DNA from: Aurelia coerulea
Lineage: Eukaryota > Cnidaria > Scyphozoa > Semaeostomeae > Ulmaridae
Assembly: GCA_039566865.1 (NCBI GenBank)
Contig: CM076961.1
Span: 1,991,501 to 2,055,500, forward strand
DNA: 64,000 nt
Direction: 5' to 3'
The notes under the pieces were generated by a model. It saw only the letters and a list, made by a program, of their open reading frames with translations. It was not told the origin of the DNA and made no database searches. This document shows, one piece after another, positions 33,601 to 43,258 of the stretch. Each line of letters opens with the position of its first letter. Position 1 is the stretch's first letter. A program made the position numbers and the translations under genes.

Positions 33601-35873
33601 TGACCACACTAGAAGTTTTACACACACAAAGAAATTGATTTGGCAATCCATCAGTGCTCTTTTGCAGTATGATTCAAAACCAGGTAGCTTTAAAAAGAGC
33701 TAAATTTGCTCATTTTTAAACCACTTAAAAGATCAGCTATGTCTTGCAAAATAATTTGGTCTTTGATCTACTTAACAAAAAAAGAAAATTGAAGATCGGC
33801 CGTGTAATCAAATTTTGGTGATTTTTCAAACGGGAGTACTTTTTTTGAAACACCCGGTACATCTCAACAAACGCTGATACATTATCATGGGACACCACAC
33901 CCGGGCTTCAGAAATTTTAAGGTCCTGTTATGTTGACAAATTTAAAGGCATATATATATGGCATATATAAGTGTTGTGGCGCAGTGGTGTAATCCTCTGA
34001 CTTTGCAGCCATAACCAGGCGGAGTGGGTTCGATACCCGGTAGGACCCCACCACTTGAGCGTCATGACAAGGGGTCGCGGACTCGATTAGGTCTGCTCTA
34101 TTTCTGCGATCCCAGCGCTTGGCGCTGAAAAAACGCAACTTCACCTTCACCTTCAGCTTTACTCGTCCGTTATACCGGGTGCGCCAAAATAAACTATGCC
34201 CTTTTGGCAGGCCATGATAAATCGTACACTCGAGCGATTCTGAAGATTTATGGCTTAATCTTTAGCAGAAAGCCTGAATAAGATACTGGGATGTTTTGCA
34301 AATTTTTTTGTTTTCAGTTTTTAGAGCTAGAAGCGAGTTTCTTAAAATTTTAGTTTTCGAACACACGGATAACGATCAAAAATATCGATCAAATTTTCTA
34401 AAGAATCGACATGAATTGACAAAGAGAGAACTTGTTCATGGTGATTTGGGATTTAGAAATCGATTAATTGTAATCTGCTGTACGAGGGTTCGTACTAAAT
34501 CCCAAATCACCCTGAAAACGTTTTGTCTTTGTTCATTCATGTTGAGTCTTTTAAATTTTGATCGACGTTTATTGATCGTTTTCAGTTTTTTCGAAAACGA
34601 AAATTTTAAGAAACTCGCTTCTAGCTCTAAAAACTGAAAACGAAAAAAAATGTGCAAAATTCCTAGAATCTAATTCAAGCTTTCTGATAAAGATTAAGTC
34701 ATAAATCTTCAAAATCGGTTCAGTGTACGATTTATTGTGGCCTGCCAAACGTGCATAGTTTGTTTTGGCGCACCCGGAATGCATTGCAGAAACAGTCAGG
34801 GACTGTCGAACCAAAGCAGATCAGGCTCGCGTTTATAGCTGAGAATTCTCCATTATCACCAAGATCGAACATTATACCTAACGGACAACGGTGGACTGTT
34901 ATTTTCTCACGAAAAAGTTAATAAAAGCTGGCCATGCAACACTTAACTTGTGAAAGCCGCACGCTCATTATCTTTTTCAGGATAATGTTAAACCATCTGT
35001 CATTTAATATTTTGGTATCACTTTGGTATGTAAGTCATGCTCTGATGATGACATACCGTAAGGGGGGGGGGGGCTTATTCAATTTTGGAGAATCTAGATG
35101 GGGGTTTGAGGGAGAGGGGGATCATTAGAGAGGTGGGGGCTTATTCACAAAATTAAATGACAAGGATATAAATCTATCAATAATAGCTGTTTAGTTCATT
35201 TATCCCATATTTTGCGGAATCAACAGACAATTTTACGAGTCAAATACCAAAATTTCACTCAGTTTTTATCCCAAACCATAGCAAAATCAACACAAAAAGC
35301 TTGTTTTGCTAAACAAATGGAAATTCTGTGGGTGACTTCTTGGCATTTGATACAAGGGGGTGGGGACTTGATAGGGAGGGGGCGTTTTTTTACAAATTTT
35401 GGCTTAGAACGGAGGAGCTTATTAGAGAGGGGGGCTTAATGGAGAGGGAGCTAAATAGAGCTTTTGCGGTACTCTGTTTTGGAGAGATTTGCCCTTTTTG
35501 GAGAACCACTGGAGTTTTCCCAGCAGTTTTCAGAATGGTTGATTATTGTAACTTTATTTCTTCAACAGCATCTGCTCATGTTCGTTGTCAAAACATCCAT
35601 GACTACATGGCAATTGCAAATGATTTGAAAGAATTCTTTCACAACGAAGGCATTCATTCAACAACTATTCAACCGGAATTCGAGGAACACCCGGAATCAC
35701 CGGATGGATGTATGCTTGAATGTGGCCCGGAGAAGAACTGCGCGGAACAAACGTGTTGTGGCTCGGATGATAAAGCGAAAAATAAGCCTGCGAATAGCGA
35801 AAAGGATGCAAATGGGGACAAAAGTTTGAATGAAGAAAAGTCTGAGGATATGCCTACAGAACAGCCTGTTTAG
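26882..35873 (+). CDS. SLC30A1: Zinc exporter of the SLC30A1/ZnT1 type, copy B (3 exons, 472 aa)
   Basis: Exons 26882-27602, 31177-31569 and 35569-35873; both introns phase 1, joined frame 473 codons with TAG. Same family and role as copy A: Zn2+ export from the cytosol. The site residues are intact: H46 and D50 (SFHMLSD), H274 and D278 (LHVLGD). The His loop is shorter (HGHGHSHGGGHGHSHGGG, then HRHSHDAG) and is followed by an acidic insert of about 60 residues absent from copy A. The stretch QLNMRGVYLHVLGDALGSV is typical of ZnT1. The C-terminal Cys cluster is CMLECGPEKNCAEQTCC. The tail is acidic but lacks the Gln-rich repeats of copy A. Introns of 3.6 and 4.0 kb hold LINE, SINE and MITE insertions. 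Confidence 0.95.
27748..28140. mobile_element. Foldback repeat in ZnT-B intron 1
   Basis: ACACTCATTTTTTTTTATAA on the left and TTATAAAAAAAATGAGTGT on the right are inverted. The interior carries TTTCTTAT/ATAAGAAA arms. Related to the TAAGAAACT repeat at 24795-25450. Confidence 0.6.
29289..29716 (+). mobile_element. hAT-like MITE (family C, copy 3), 8-bp target duplication
   Basis: Same interior as copies 1 and 2. GAAAGGCC at 29281-29288 and 29717-29724 is an exact 8-bp duplication. It lies in intron 1 of ZnT copy B. Confidence 0.8.
30254..30566 (+). pseudogene. LINE 3' end: reverse-transcriptase C-terminus remnant
   Basis: Residues GHKLKLFKKRCNLNVRKTFF followed by TQQVINDWNDLSSEVIN are the conserved tail of an animal non-LTR retrotransposon. 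The frame has stops before it and ends at 30485. The 3' UTR ends in a (TTA)n tract near 30566. It is 5'-truncated, on the same strand as ZnT copy B, in its first intron. Confidence 0.75.
30585..31107. mobile_element. Foldback MITE, GGTCAGTCATTTATAACTC ends
   Basis: GGTCAGTCATTTATAACTCT / GGGTACCGGGGCGGGTTAGAA on the left is inverted on the right as CTGACCCGCCCCTGTACCC / AGAGTTATAAATGACTGACC. The right end lies about 70 bases before the acceptor of ZnT-B exon 2. Confidence 0.75.
31177..31569 (+). CDS. SLC30A1: ZnT copy B exon 2 (TM5, TM6, start of C-terminal domain)
   Basis: Acceptor TTTTTTGCTTTTCCAG. The first bases GC complete Gly241. It ends ...FHIWQLSGNKIIG with donor G|GTAAGT, phase 1, exactly as in copy A. 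Confidence 0.95.
33312..33857. mobile_element. Mariner-like MITE (family E, intact copy), TA duplication
   Basis: CCGGGTGTCCCAAAAAAAAG and CTTTTTTTGAAACACCCGG, with TA on both sides (33310-33311, 33858-33859). No transposase frame. Truncated copy at 21478-21786. Confidence 0.75.
33970..34158 (+). mobile_element. tRNA-derived SINE
   Basis: GTTGTGGCGCAGTGGTGTAA resembles a tRNA box A and GGGTTCGATACCC is a clear box B, about 35 bases apart. A non-tRNA body follows and the element ends in a short CTTCACCTTCACCTTCAGC tail. It lies in ZnT-B intron 2, right before the family D MITE. Confidence 0.7.
34175..34777. mobile_element. Palindromic MITE (family D, copy 2)
   Basis: CCGGGTGCGCCAAAATAAAC on the left, GTTTTGGCGCACCCGG on the right; arms inverted over most of the length. 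TA precedes the left end; the right flank is AA. Confidence 0.75.
35056..35469. mobile_element. Foldback MITE (family N, copy 2), TA duplication
   Basis: Starts CCGTAAGGGGGG with GGCTTATTC and ends GGGCTTAATGGAGAGGG then CTTTTGCGG, flanked by TA (35054-35055, 35470-35471). Ends about 100 bases before the acceptor of ZnT-B exon 3. Related to 5815-6304. Confidence 0.6.
35569..35873 (+). CDS. SLC30A1: ZnT copy B exon 3 (C-terminal domain and tail)
   Basis: Acceptor ATTTCTTCAACAG. Starts ASAHVRCQNIHDYMAIAND and ends ...SEDMPTEQPV, TAG at 35871-35873. The frame open back to 35328 is intron and MITE sequence. Confidence 0.93.
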
Positions 35874-36231
35874 AGTAAGTTTTTAATGATGACATTTCTT
35901 GTACTTGTGTAAAGTTGATATGTTTAGAAATGGACATTTGCATTGAAGTGAAGGCCATTTTTGCCACCTTGTAAGCTAGGCCCTTCTATAGTTCAAGTTG
36001 TGCTCCATTCGACAAAGACTTAGGATATACGTACAGAACAGTCTGTTTAGAATATGTTTTTCATCATGTCACTTCGTGTATTTGTGTATTTTAGAAGAGG
36101 CAGTTGGCACTGATTGAAGGGCATTTTTGTCGCCTTTCAAGTTGGGCCCTTCCGCAGTTAAATTTGCACTCCATTTGACAAAGACTGAGGGTATACCAAC
36201 GGAACAGCCTTTTTAGACAAGGTTTTAACAG

Positions 36232-36863
36232 CATTGGTTCCAAATATTTAACTCGGCGTAAAAAGGTGGGTGTAAAATTCAGTGACCTATTTCTTCTGAT
36301 TGAATGGCTTCAAAGAAACTTTAGATACTTATTTATAATTCTACCGTTGGACTTTGCAGAAATTTTGACTATTTTTCGAAATCACAGCGTATCTTACATT
36401 TCAACACATTTTAAGATGTGACGTCATCAAATTTCTAAATCATGAACCAGATGAGTGACAGATTTTTGCTTGATACCATATTGTAGGCATTCATAAGCTA
36501 TGGTTTTCTTCGAAATTACTTCACGTTGCGTGAAACAGTTTACAAATGACGATGGTTTTAAGTTTTTTTTGAAGATTGATCTTGAATTCTTGAAGAAGAG
36601 GAAAAACACGCTAATTCTGAAAATATTGAAGATTTCAGAAAGTCCAACTGAATTTGTCTCTGTCTCTGCTCTCTGGACTTTAAAATGATTATCGTCGCAA
36701 TCTTGGTTCTTCGATTTTTGGTGAAATTACGGTTTCCTGCCAACACTTCAATTCCAACGGTAGAATTATAGAGAAATAGCTAAAGTTTCTTTGAAGTCAT
36801 TCAGTTCAAAGAGATAGGTCACTGAATTTTACACCAGCCTTTTTAAAGATTTGGAACCTATGC
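36232..36863. mobile_element. Foldback MITE (family A, copy 2) with ~110-bp internal insert
   Basis: CATTGGTTCCAAATATTTAA left and TTTTTAAAGATTTGGAACCT right. Relative to the other copies, about 110 bases are inserted near 36645-36755, within GTCCAAC. Confidence 0.75.
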
Positions 36864-37284
36864 TGGTTTTAACAGTATTTCTTGTTTTTTTCTTAAATTA
36901 TATAATTAGAAAACGATGCTTTGTTTGGACTAAGGATCATTGTTATCATCCTTTTAAATCGGAAGCTCAGTATAGTTATTGGGCCCCGATCAAGCAGGAG
37001 AACAGAAGGCGATATTTGCCTTTTTAGGGGCATCGTTCTCTGTTTAAATGCAGACAAATTGCCACACCGGATTTTCCAAAAGTTATAACGTTTCTTGTGC
37101 AAAGTTTATCAATTATTTAGCGATCGAAACAGCATCTGGAACACTTCGATTTCTAGATATCTCCCAAACGCTCCGCGCCCTTATTTTTCATCAGATCGAC
37201 CTTGACCACAGGGGTCCAGGAGTGCCAGTAAAGACTGTAGTTTTGGTTTCTTTGGTTCCTGTGATCCGGATTATAAAAACAACA

Positions 37285-37402
37285 GGGCCTGATTGTTCAA
37301 AACTGGTATTAGGCTAATACCGGATTAGGACTATGCAAATGACTACAGAATCATGCCTTTATTCCAAGATTAGCGCTAATCGTGGTTTGAACAACCCGGC
37401 CC
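37285..37402. mobile_element. Small TIR element, GGGCCTGATTGTTCAAA ends
   Basis: GGGCCTGATTGTTCAAA and TTTGAACAACCCGGCCC are inverted over 118 bases, with further inner pairing (TAGGCTAATACC/ TTAGCGCTAATC). Non-coding. Confidence 0.65.
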
Positions 37403-37742
37403 AGGTGTTTAATCACAGGGAGCCCCCATAAAAAGTAGTAGAAAGCAAACGAAATGCGGCTTCTGCGAGTGAGACACGGCAAAAACGGCATCTGTGGAGG
37501 AGCAATTGCAGAAGCGCTTTGCGGCCTTGCGGAGGAGAGAGGAAAGAGCGGGGGGGGGGAGAAAAATTGCAGAGGAGCGAAGGAGAGAAAGAAAAGAGAC
37601 TCTTTTTTCGCCCTGTGATTCTACCTTCATTTTATCTTGTGCTATTGTCATCAAACCGGTTTGACTCACATCTTTAGCAAGTTTTTTGTTATTATATCGC
37701 AAAAGTTTTAAGACATTAAGAGAATTTTGGGTACCAAACATC

Positions 37743-37808
37743 ATGGCAGATGATCAAAATTCGAATCTAAACATCGACTCTCCAAATGCCCCGGACGCTA
37801 TGAGCAAG
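37743..37808 (+). CDS. Possible first coding exon with GC donor
   Basis: ATG opens MADDQNSNLNIDSPNAPDAM then SK, followed by AAG|GCAAGA, a good match to the rare GC-AG donor. If not spliced, the frame stops three codons later. The following exons would lie beyond the 69-bp satellite, and I could not find them. Composition is protein-like but 22 codons is little evidence. Confidence 0.25.
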
Positions 37809-38041
37809 GCAAGAGTATAGTATCTTTTTGGATTTTTGTTTGTTCTAGAGTAGAGGTAAATAGTGTAGTAAATGATAATTTAATGTTTTGGTTTCATGTC
37901 GTAACAATTGTTGTCATTGCAAACAGAAATTTTGAATTTGATTTTGTCGTGATTTGATTATGATTATAACTTGAAACAAATTCAATTATTTTATCTTTGT
38001 GGCTTACTATCTTTGGGGTCCTTATGGGACGATTACAACAT

Positions 38042-41000
38042 TTGCCGAAAAAACAAAGCCTGTAGCCTTACTTTTTGCCCAAAACTAGGTATTTCCAAAA
38101 TCGGCCTATTTTACCGAAAAAGCAAAGCCTATAGCCTTACTTTTTTGCTGAAAATCGGTATTTCCAAAATCGGCCTATTATACCGAAAGAGCAAAGCCTA
38201 TAGCCTTACTTTTTTGCTGAAAATTGGTATTTCTAAAATCGGCCTTTTTTTACCGAAAAAGCAAAGCCTATAGCCTTACTTTTTTGCGGAAAATTGGTAT
38301 TACCGAAAGCGGCCTATTTTACCGAAAAAGCAAAGCCTATAGCCTTACTTTTTTGCTGAAAATCAGTATTTCCAAAATCGGCCTATTATACGGAAAGAGC
38401 AAAGCCTATAGCCTTACTTTTTTGCTGAAAATTGGTATTTCCAAAATCGGCCTATTTTTACCGAAAAAGCAAAGCCTATAGCCTTACTTTTTTGCGGAAA
38501 ATTGGTATTTCCGAAAGCGGCCTATTTTACCGAAAAAGCAAAGCCTATAGCCTTACTTTTTTGCTGAAAATCGGTATTTCCGAAAGCGGCCTATTTTACC
38601 GAAAAAGCAAAGCCTATAGCGTTACTTTTTTGCTGAAAATAGGTATTTCCAAAATTGGCCTATTTTACCGAAAAAGCGAAGCCTGTAGCCTTACTTTTTT
38701 GCTGAAAATCGATATTTCCAAAATCGGCCTATTTTACCGAAAAAGCAAAGCCTATAGCCTTACTTTTTTGCTGAAAATCGGTATTTCCAAAATCGGCCTA
38801 TTATACCGAAAGAGCAAAGCCTATAGCCTTACTTTTTTGCTGAAAATTGGTATTTCCAAAATCGGCCTATTTTACCGAAAAAGCAAAGCCTATAGCCTTA
38901 CTTTTTTGCTGAAAATCGGTATTTCCAAAATCGGCCTATTTTACCGAAAAAGCAAAGCCTATAGCCTTACTTTTTTGCTGAAAATAGGTATTTCCAAAAT
39001 CGGCCTATTTTACCGAAAAAGCAAAGCCTGTAGCCTTACTTTTTGCTAAAAATAGGTATTTCCAAAATCGGCCTATTTTACCGAAAAAGCAAAGCCTATA
39101 GCCTTACTTTTTTGCTGAAAATCGGTATTTCGGTAAAATGGCCTATTTTACCGAAAAAGCAAAGCCTATAGCCTTACTTTTTGCTGAGAATCGGTATTTC
39201 CAAAATCGGCCTATTTTACCGAAAAAGCACAGGCTATAGCCTTACTTTTTTGCCGAAAATAGGTATTTCCAAAATTGGCCTATTTTAGCAAAAAAGCAAA
39301 GCCTATAGCCTTACTTTTTTTGCTGAAAATAGGTATTTCCGAAATCGTCCTAGGCTTTGCTCTTTTTACCAAAAAAGCAAAGCCTATAGCCTTACTTTTT
39401 TGCTGAAAATCGGTATTTCCAAAATGGCCTATTTTACCGAAAAAGCAAAGCCTATAGCCTTACTTTTTTGGTGAAAATCGGTATTTCCAAATCGGCCTAT
39501 TTTACCGAAAAAGCAAAGCCTATAGCCTTACTTTTTTGGTGAAAATCGGTATTTCCAAATCGGCCTATTTTACCGAAAAAGCAAAGCCTATAGCTTATTT
39601 TTTTGCTGAAAAATCGGTATTTCCAAAATCGGCCTATTTTACCGAAAAAGCAAAGCCTAAAGCCTTACTTTTTTGCTGAAAACCAGTATTTCCAAAATCG
39701 GCCTATTATACCGAAAGAGCAAATTTTACTTTTTTGCTGAAAATCGGTAAAAAGCCTATTTTACCGAAAAAGCAAAGCCTTTCATTTTCATTTCATTTTT
39801 CATTTCATTTTTCTAAAATAGGGCAGTATAAATACTGTTTTACAATTGGCCCTGCAAAAAATTTTACAAAATTAAAGAATTATATACTACAAAATTTACA
39901 ATAAAAAGAGCGGAATACGGATATATTAATTTACAGCGATACACCTCCATATATAAAAGGTTTATTTTTCAAATGAAGGCATTGATTGAGGGAGCCATCT
40001 TTGTATCCAAATTTTCCAGAGACTGGCCCCACGATAAGCAAAAAGCTATAACGATAAGCCTATAGCCTTACTTTTTTGCTGAAAATCGGTATTTCCAAAA
40101 TCGGCCTATTTTACCGAAAAAGCAAAGCCTATAGCCTTACTTTTTTGCCGAAAATAGGTATTTCCAAAATCGGCCTATTTTACCGAAAAAGCAAAGCCTA
40201 TAGCCTTACTTTTTTGCTGAAAATCGGTATTTCCAAAATCGGCCTATTTTACCGAAAAAGCAAAGGCTATAGCCTTACTTTTTTGCCGAAAATAGGTATT
40301 TCCAAAATCGGCCTATTTTACCGAAAAAGCAAAGCCTATAGCCTTACTTTTTTGCTGAAAATCGGTATTTCCAAAATCGGCCTATTTTACCGAAAAAGCA
40401 AAGCCTATAGCCTTACTTTTTTGCTGAAAATCGGTATTTCCAAAATCGGCCTATTTTACCGAAAAAGCAAAGCCTATAACCTTACTTTTTGCTGAAAATC
40501 GGTATTTCCAAAATCGGCCTATTTTACCGAAAAAGCAAAGGCTATAGCCTTACTTTTTTGCTGAAAATAGGTATTTCCAAAATCGGCCTATTTTACCGAA
40601 AAAGCAAAGCCTATAGCCTTACTTTTTTGCTGAAAATCGGTATTTCCAAAATCGGCCTATTTTACCGAAAAAGCAAAGCCTATAGCCTTACTTTTTTGCT
40701 GAAAATCGGTATTTCCAAAATCGGCCTATTTTACCGAAAAAGCAAAGCCTATAGCCTTACTTTTTTGCTGAAAATCGGTATTTCCAAAATCGGCCTATTT
40801 TACCGAAAAAGCAAAGCCTATAGCCTTACTTTTTTGCTGAAAATCGGTATTTCCAAAATCGGCCTATTTTACCGAAAAAGCAAAGCCTATAGCCTTACTT
40901 TTTTGCTGAAAATCGGTATTTCCAAAATCGGCCTATTTTACCGAAAAAGCAAAGCCTATAGCCTTACTTTTTTGCTGAAAATCGGTATTTCCAAAATCGG

Positions 41001-42700
41001 CCTATTTTACCGAAAAAGCAAAGCCTATAGCCTTACTTTTTTGCTGAAAATCGGTATTTCCAAAATCGGCCTATTTTACCGAAAAAGCAAAGCCTATAGC
41101 CTTACTTTTTGCCCGAAACTAGGTATTTCCGAAAGCGGCCTATTTTACCGAAAAAGCAAAGCCTATAGCCTTACTTTTTTGCTGAAAATAGGTATTTCCA
41201 AAATCGGCCTATTTTACCGAAAAAGCAAAGCCTATAGCCTTACTTTTTTGCTGAGAATCGGTATTTCCAAAATCGGCCTATTTTACCGAAAAAGCAAAGG
41301 CTATAGCCTTACTTTTTGCTGAGAATCGGTATTTCCAAAATCGGCCTATTTTACCGAAAAAGCAAAGGCTATAGCCTTACTTTTTTTGCTGAAAATAGGT
41401 ATTTCCGAAATCGGCCTATTTTACCGAAAAAGCAAAGCCTATAGCCTTACTTTTTTGCTGAAAATCGGTATTTCCAAAATCGGCCTATTTTACCGAAAAA
41501 GCAAAGCCTATAGCCTTACTTTTTTGCTGAAAATAGGTATTTCCAAAATCGGCCTATTTTACCGAAAAAGCAAAGGCTATAGCCTTACTTTTTTGCCGAA
41601 AATAGGTATTTCCAAAATTGGCCTATTTTACCAAAAAAGCAAAGCCTATAGCCTTACTTTTTTTGCTGAATATAGGTATTTCCGAAATCGTCCTATTTTA
41701 CCAAAAAAGCAAAGCCTATAGCCTTACTTTTTTGCTGAAAATCGGTATTTCCAAAATCGGCCTATTTTACCGAAAAAGCAAAGCCTATAGCCTTACTTTT
41801 TTGCTGAAAATCGGTATTTCCAAAATCGGCCTATTTTACCGAAAAAGCAAAGCCTATAGCCTTACTTTTTTGCTGAGAATCGGTATTTCCAAAATCGGCC
41901 TATTTTACCGAAAAAGCAAAGGCTATAGCCTTACTTTTTTGCCAAAAATAGGTATTTCCAAAATTGGCCTATTTTACCGAAAAAGCAAAGCCTATAGCCT
42001 TACTTTTTTTGCTGAAAATAGGTATTTCCAAAATCGTCCTATTTTACCGAAAAGCAAAGCCTATAGCCTTACTTTTTTGCTGAAAATCGGTATTTCCAAA
42101 ATCGGCCTATTTTACCGAAAAAGCAAAGCCTATAGCCTTACTTTTTTGCTGAATATAGGTATTTCTGAAATCGTCCTATTTTACCAAAAAAGCAAAGCCT
42201 ATAGCCTTACTTTTTTGCTGAAAATCGGTATTTCCAAAATTGGCCTATTTTACCGAAAAAGCAAAGCCTATAGCCTTACTTTTTTGGTGAAAATCGGTAT
42301 TTCCAAAATTGGCCTATTTTACCGAAAAAGCAAAGCCTATAACCTTACTTTTTGCTGAAAATTGGTATTTCCAAAATCGGCCTTTTTTTACCCAAAAAGC
42401 AAAGCCTATAGCCTTACTTTTTTGCTGAAAATAGGTATTTCCGAAATCGTCCTATTTTACCGAAAAGCAAAGCCTATAGCCTTACTTTTTTGCTGAAAAT
42501 TGGTATTTCCAAAATCGGCCTATTTTACCGAAAAAGCAAAGCCTATAGCCTTACTTTAGCCAAAAAAGGTATTTTGAAAAAAGGCATATTTTACCGAAAA
42601 AGCAAAGCCTATAGCCTTACCTTTTGATGAAAAATAATGATTTTGAAGATCAACCGATTTTGGCGAAAAAGATAAGCCCGTAGTCTCCCTTTCGGTGAGA
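38042..42700 (+). repeat. 69-bp satellite array, more than 60 units, frame-preserving
   Basis: Unit GGTATTTCCAAAATCGGCCT, ATTTTACCGAAAAAGCAAAG, CCTATAGCCTTACTTTTTTG, CTGAAAATC (69 bases). As 69 is divisible by three, indel-free runs stay open and read a 23-residue repeat (IGLFYRKSKAYSLTFLL, KIGISK); the longest run is 277 codons (40489-41322). Units near 40570-41090 are almost identical; both edges are diverged, trailing off at 42640-42700. A LINE tail interrupts it at 39781-40055. I regard this as a non-coding satellite because frames are broken by one-base indels in T and A runs and no gene signals surround it. Confidence 0.95.
39781..40055 (-). mobile_element. 5'-truncated LINE tail inserted in the satellite
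   Basis: The plus strand starts with (TTTCATTTCA)-type sequence, the inverse of a LINE microsatellite tail. On the minus strand, RGASLWK and DTKMAPSINAFI, split by a one-base frameshift, match a reverse-transcriptase C-terminus with its stop at 39969-39971. AAGCCT occurs on both sides (39775-39780, 40056-40061) as a short target duplication within the satellite unit. Confidence 0.65.
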
Positions 42701-42772
42701 AATTTGCATTTTCAGAATTTGCAATTCACAACAAACGCCAAGCAAGAGACGGTAAGCGAGAGACGGCACGTG

Positions 42773-42803
42773 CAAGGCATGCTGGATGAAACAGACCCTT
42801 TAA
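42773..42803 (+). mobile_element. Half copy of the TTAAAGGGTCTG palindrome
   Basis: ACGGCACGTGCAAGGCATGC followed by TGGATGAAACAGACCCTTTAA equals the right arm of 23323-23470. The left arm is absent. It sits about 70 bases past the end of the satellite. Confidence 0.7.
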
Positions 42804-43151
42804 AGATGCACTCAATGATAGCTGCAACGGAAGACAGGGAAGAAAAGGAAAACAACTGAGTAAACACAACATAATATGACATTTAGACGCCTGAACAAAC
42901 ACTACAAATACCTCATAATAATAAGTTTTCGATATAAAATTATCAGTTCAAAATCTTTTGGCAGTAAGCTAGCAGCTTGCTTGGTATAGATACCTATCAT
43001 TTATCATTTTAAATGCGAAATTTATATACACTTGGTCACTACGCAATTCTGCGGAAAAGAATCTAGATTATAGTCTATTTTGGTGGGTACTCATGAATTA
43101 AAACACTTTCCAGGGCGTGATTCTACTATTCTGGTGGTCCGCAGATTAGTC

Positions 43152-43258
43152 CTAGTTTTCCATATTTCTGTGCGAGCCTGATAACTGCTGGTAGTACTCC
43201 TCTTGTGACCTTGCAAGCACTGCAGCGATTATTTGGTCGTCGTTCCATGCATTAAAAT
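43152..43258 (-). CDS. OTUD5: OTUD5 terminal exon with UIM
   Basis: Acceptor TTTCTGTATTCCAG; AT completes Asp. [20 protein letters not shown] then [15 protein letters not shown] and TAG (43154-43152). Matches the human C-terminus pattern NDWDDDEILASVLAVSQQEY. Confidence 0.92.

Larger units (their letters stand above)
35874..38041. other. Region downstream of ZnT copy B
   Basis: The sequence after the stop repeats itself: two diverged copies of the exon-3 end (GAACAGYCTRTTTAG followed by TTTT) occur at about 36038 and 36205, so about 170 bases spanning the stop are tandemly repeated. Then a family A MITE, a small foldback and the candidate exon at 37743. Confidence 0.5.

Noticed and set aside
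33970..34045. Functional tRNA gene
   Set aside because: Box A and B are present but the sequence does not fold into a complete cloverleaf with an acceptor stem, and a SINE body follows.
35328..35568. N-terminal extension of ZnT copy B exon 3
   Set aside because: It is MITE-derived intron before a clear acceptor; the spliced protein matches copy A only from 35569.
40489..41322. 277-codon ORF of 23-residue repeats as a protein-coding gene
   Set aside because: It is explained by a stop-free 69-bp satellite unit. Frames begin and end at one-base indels, start codons lie inside units, and there are no splice or transcript signals.
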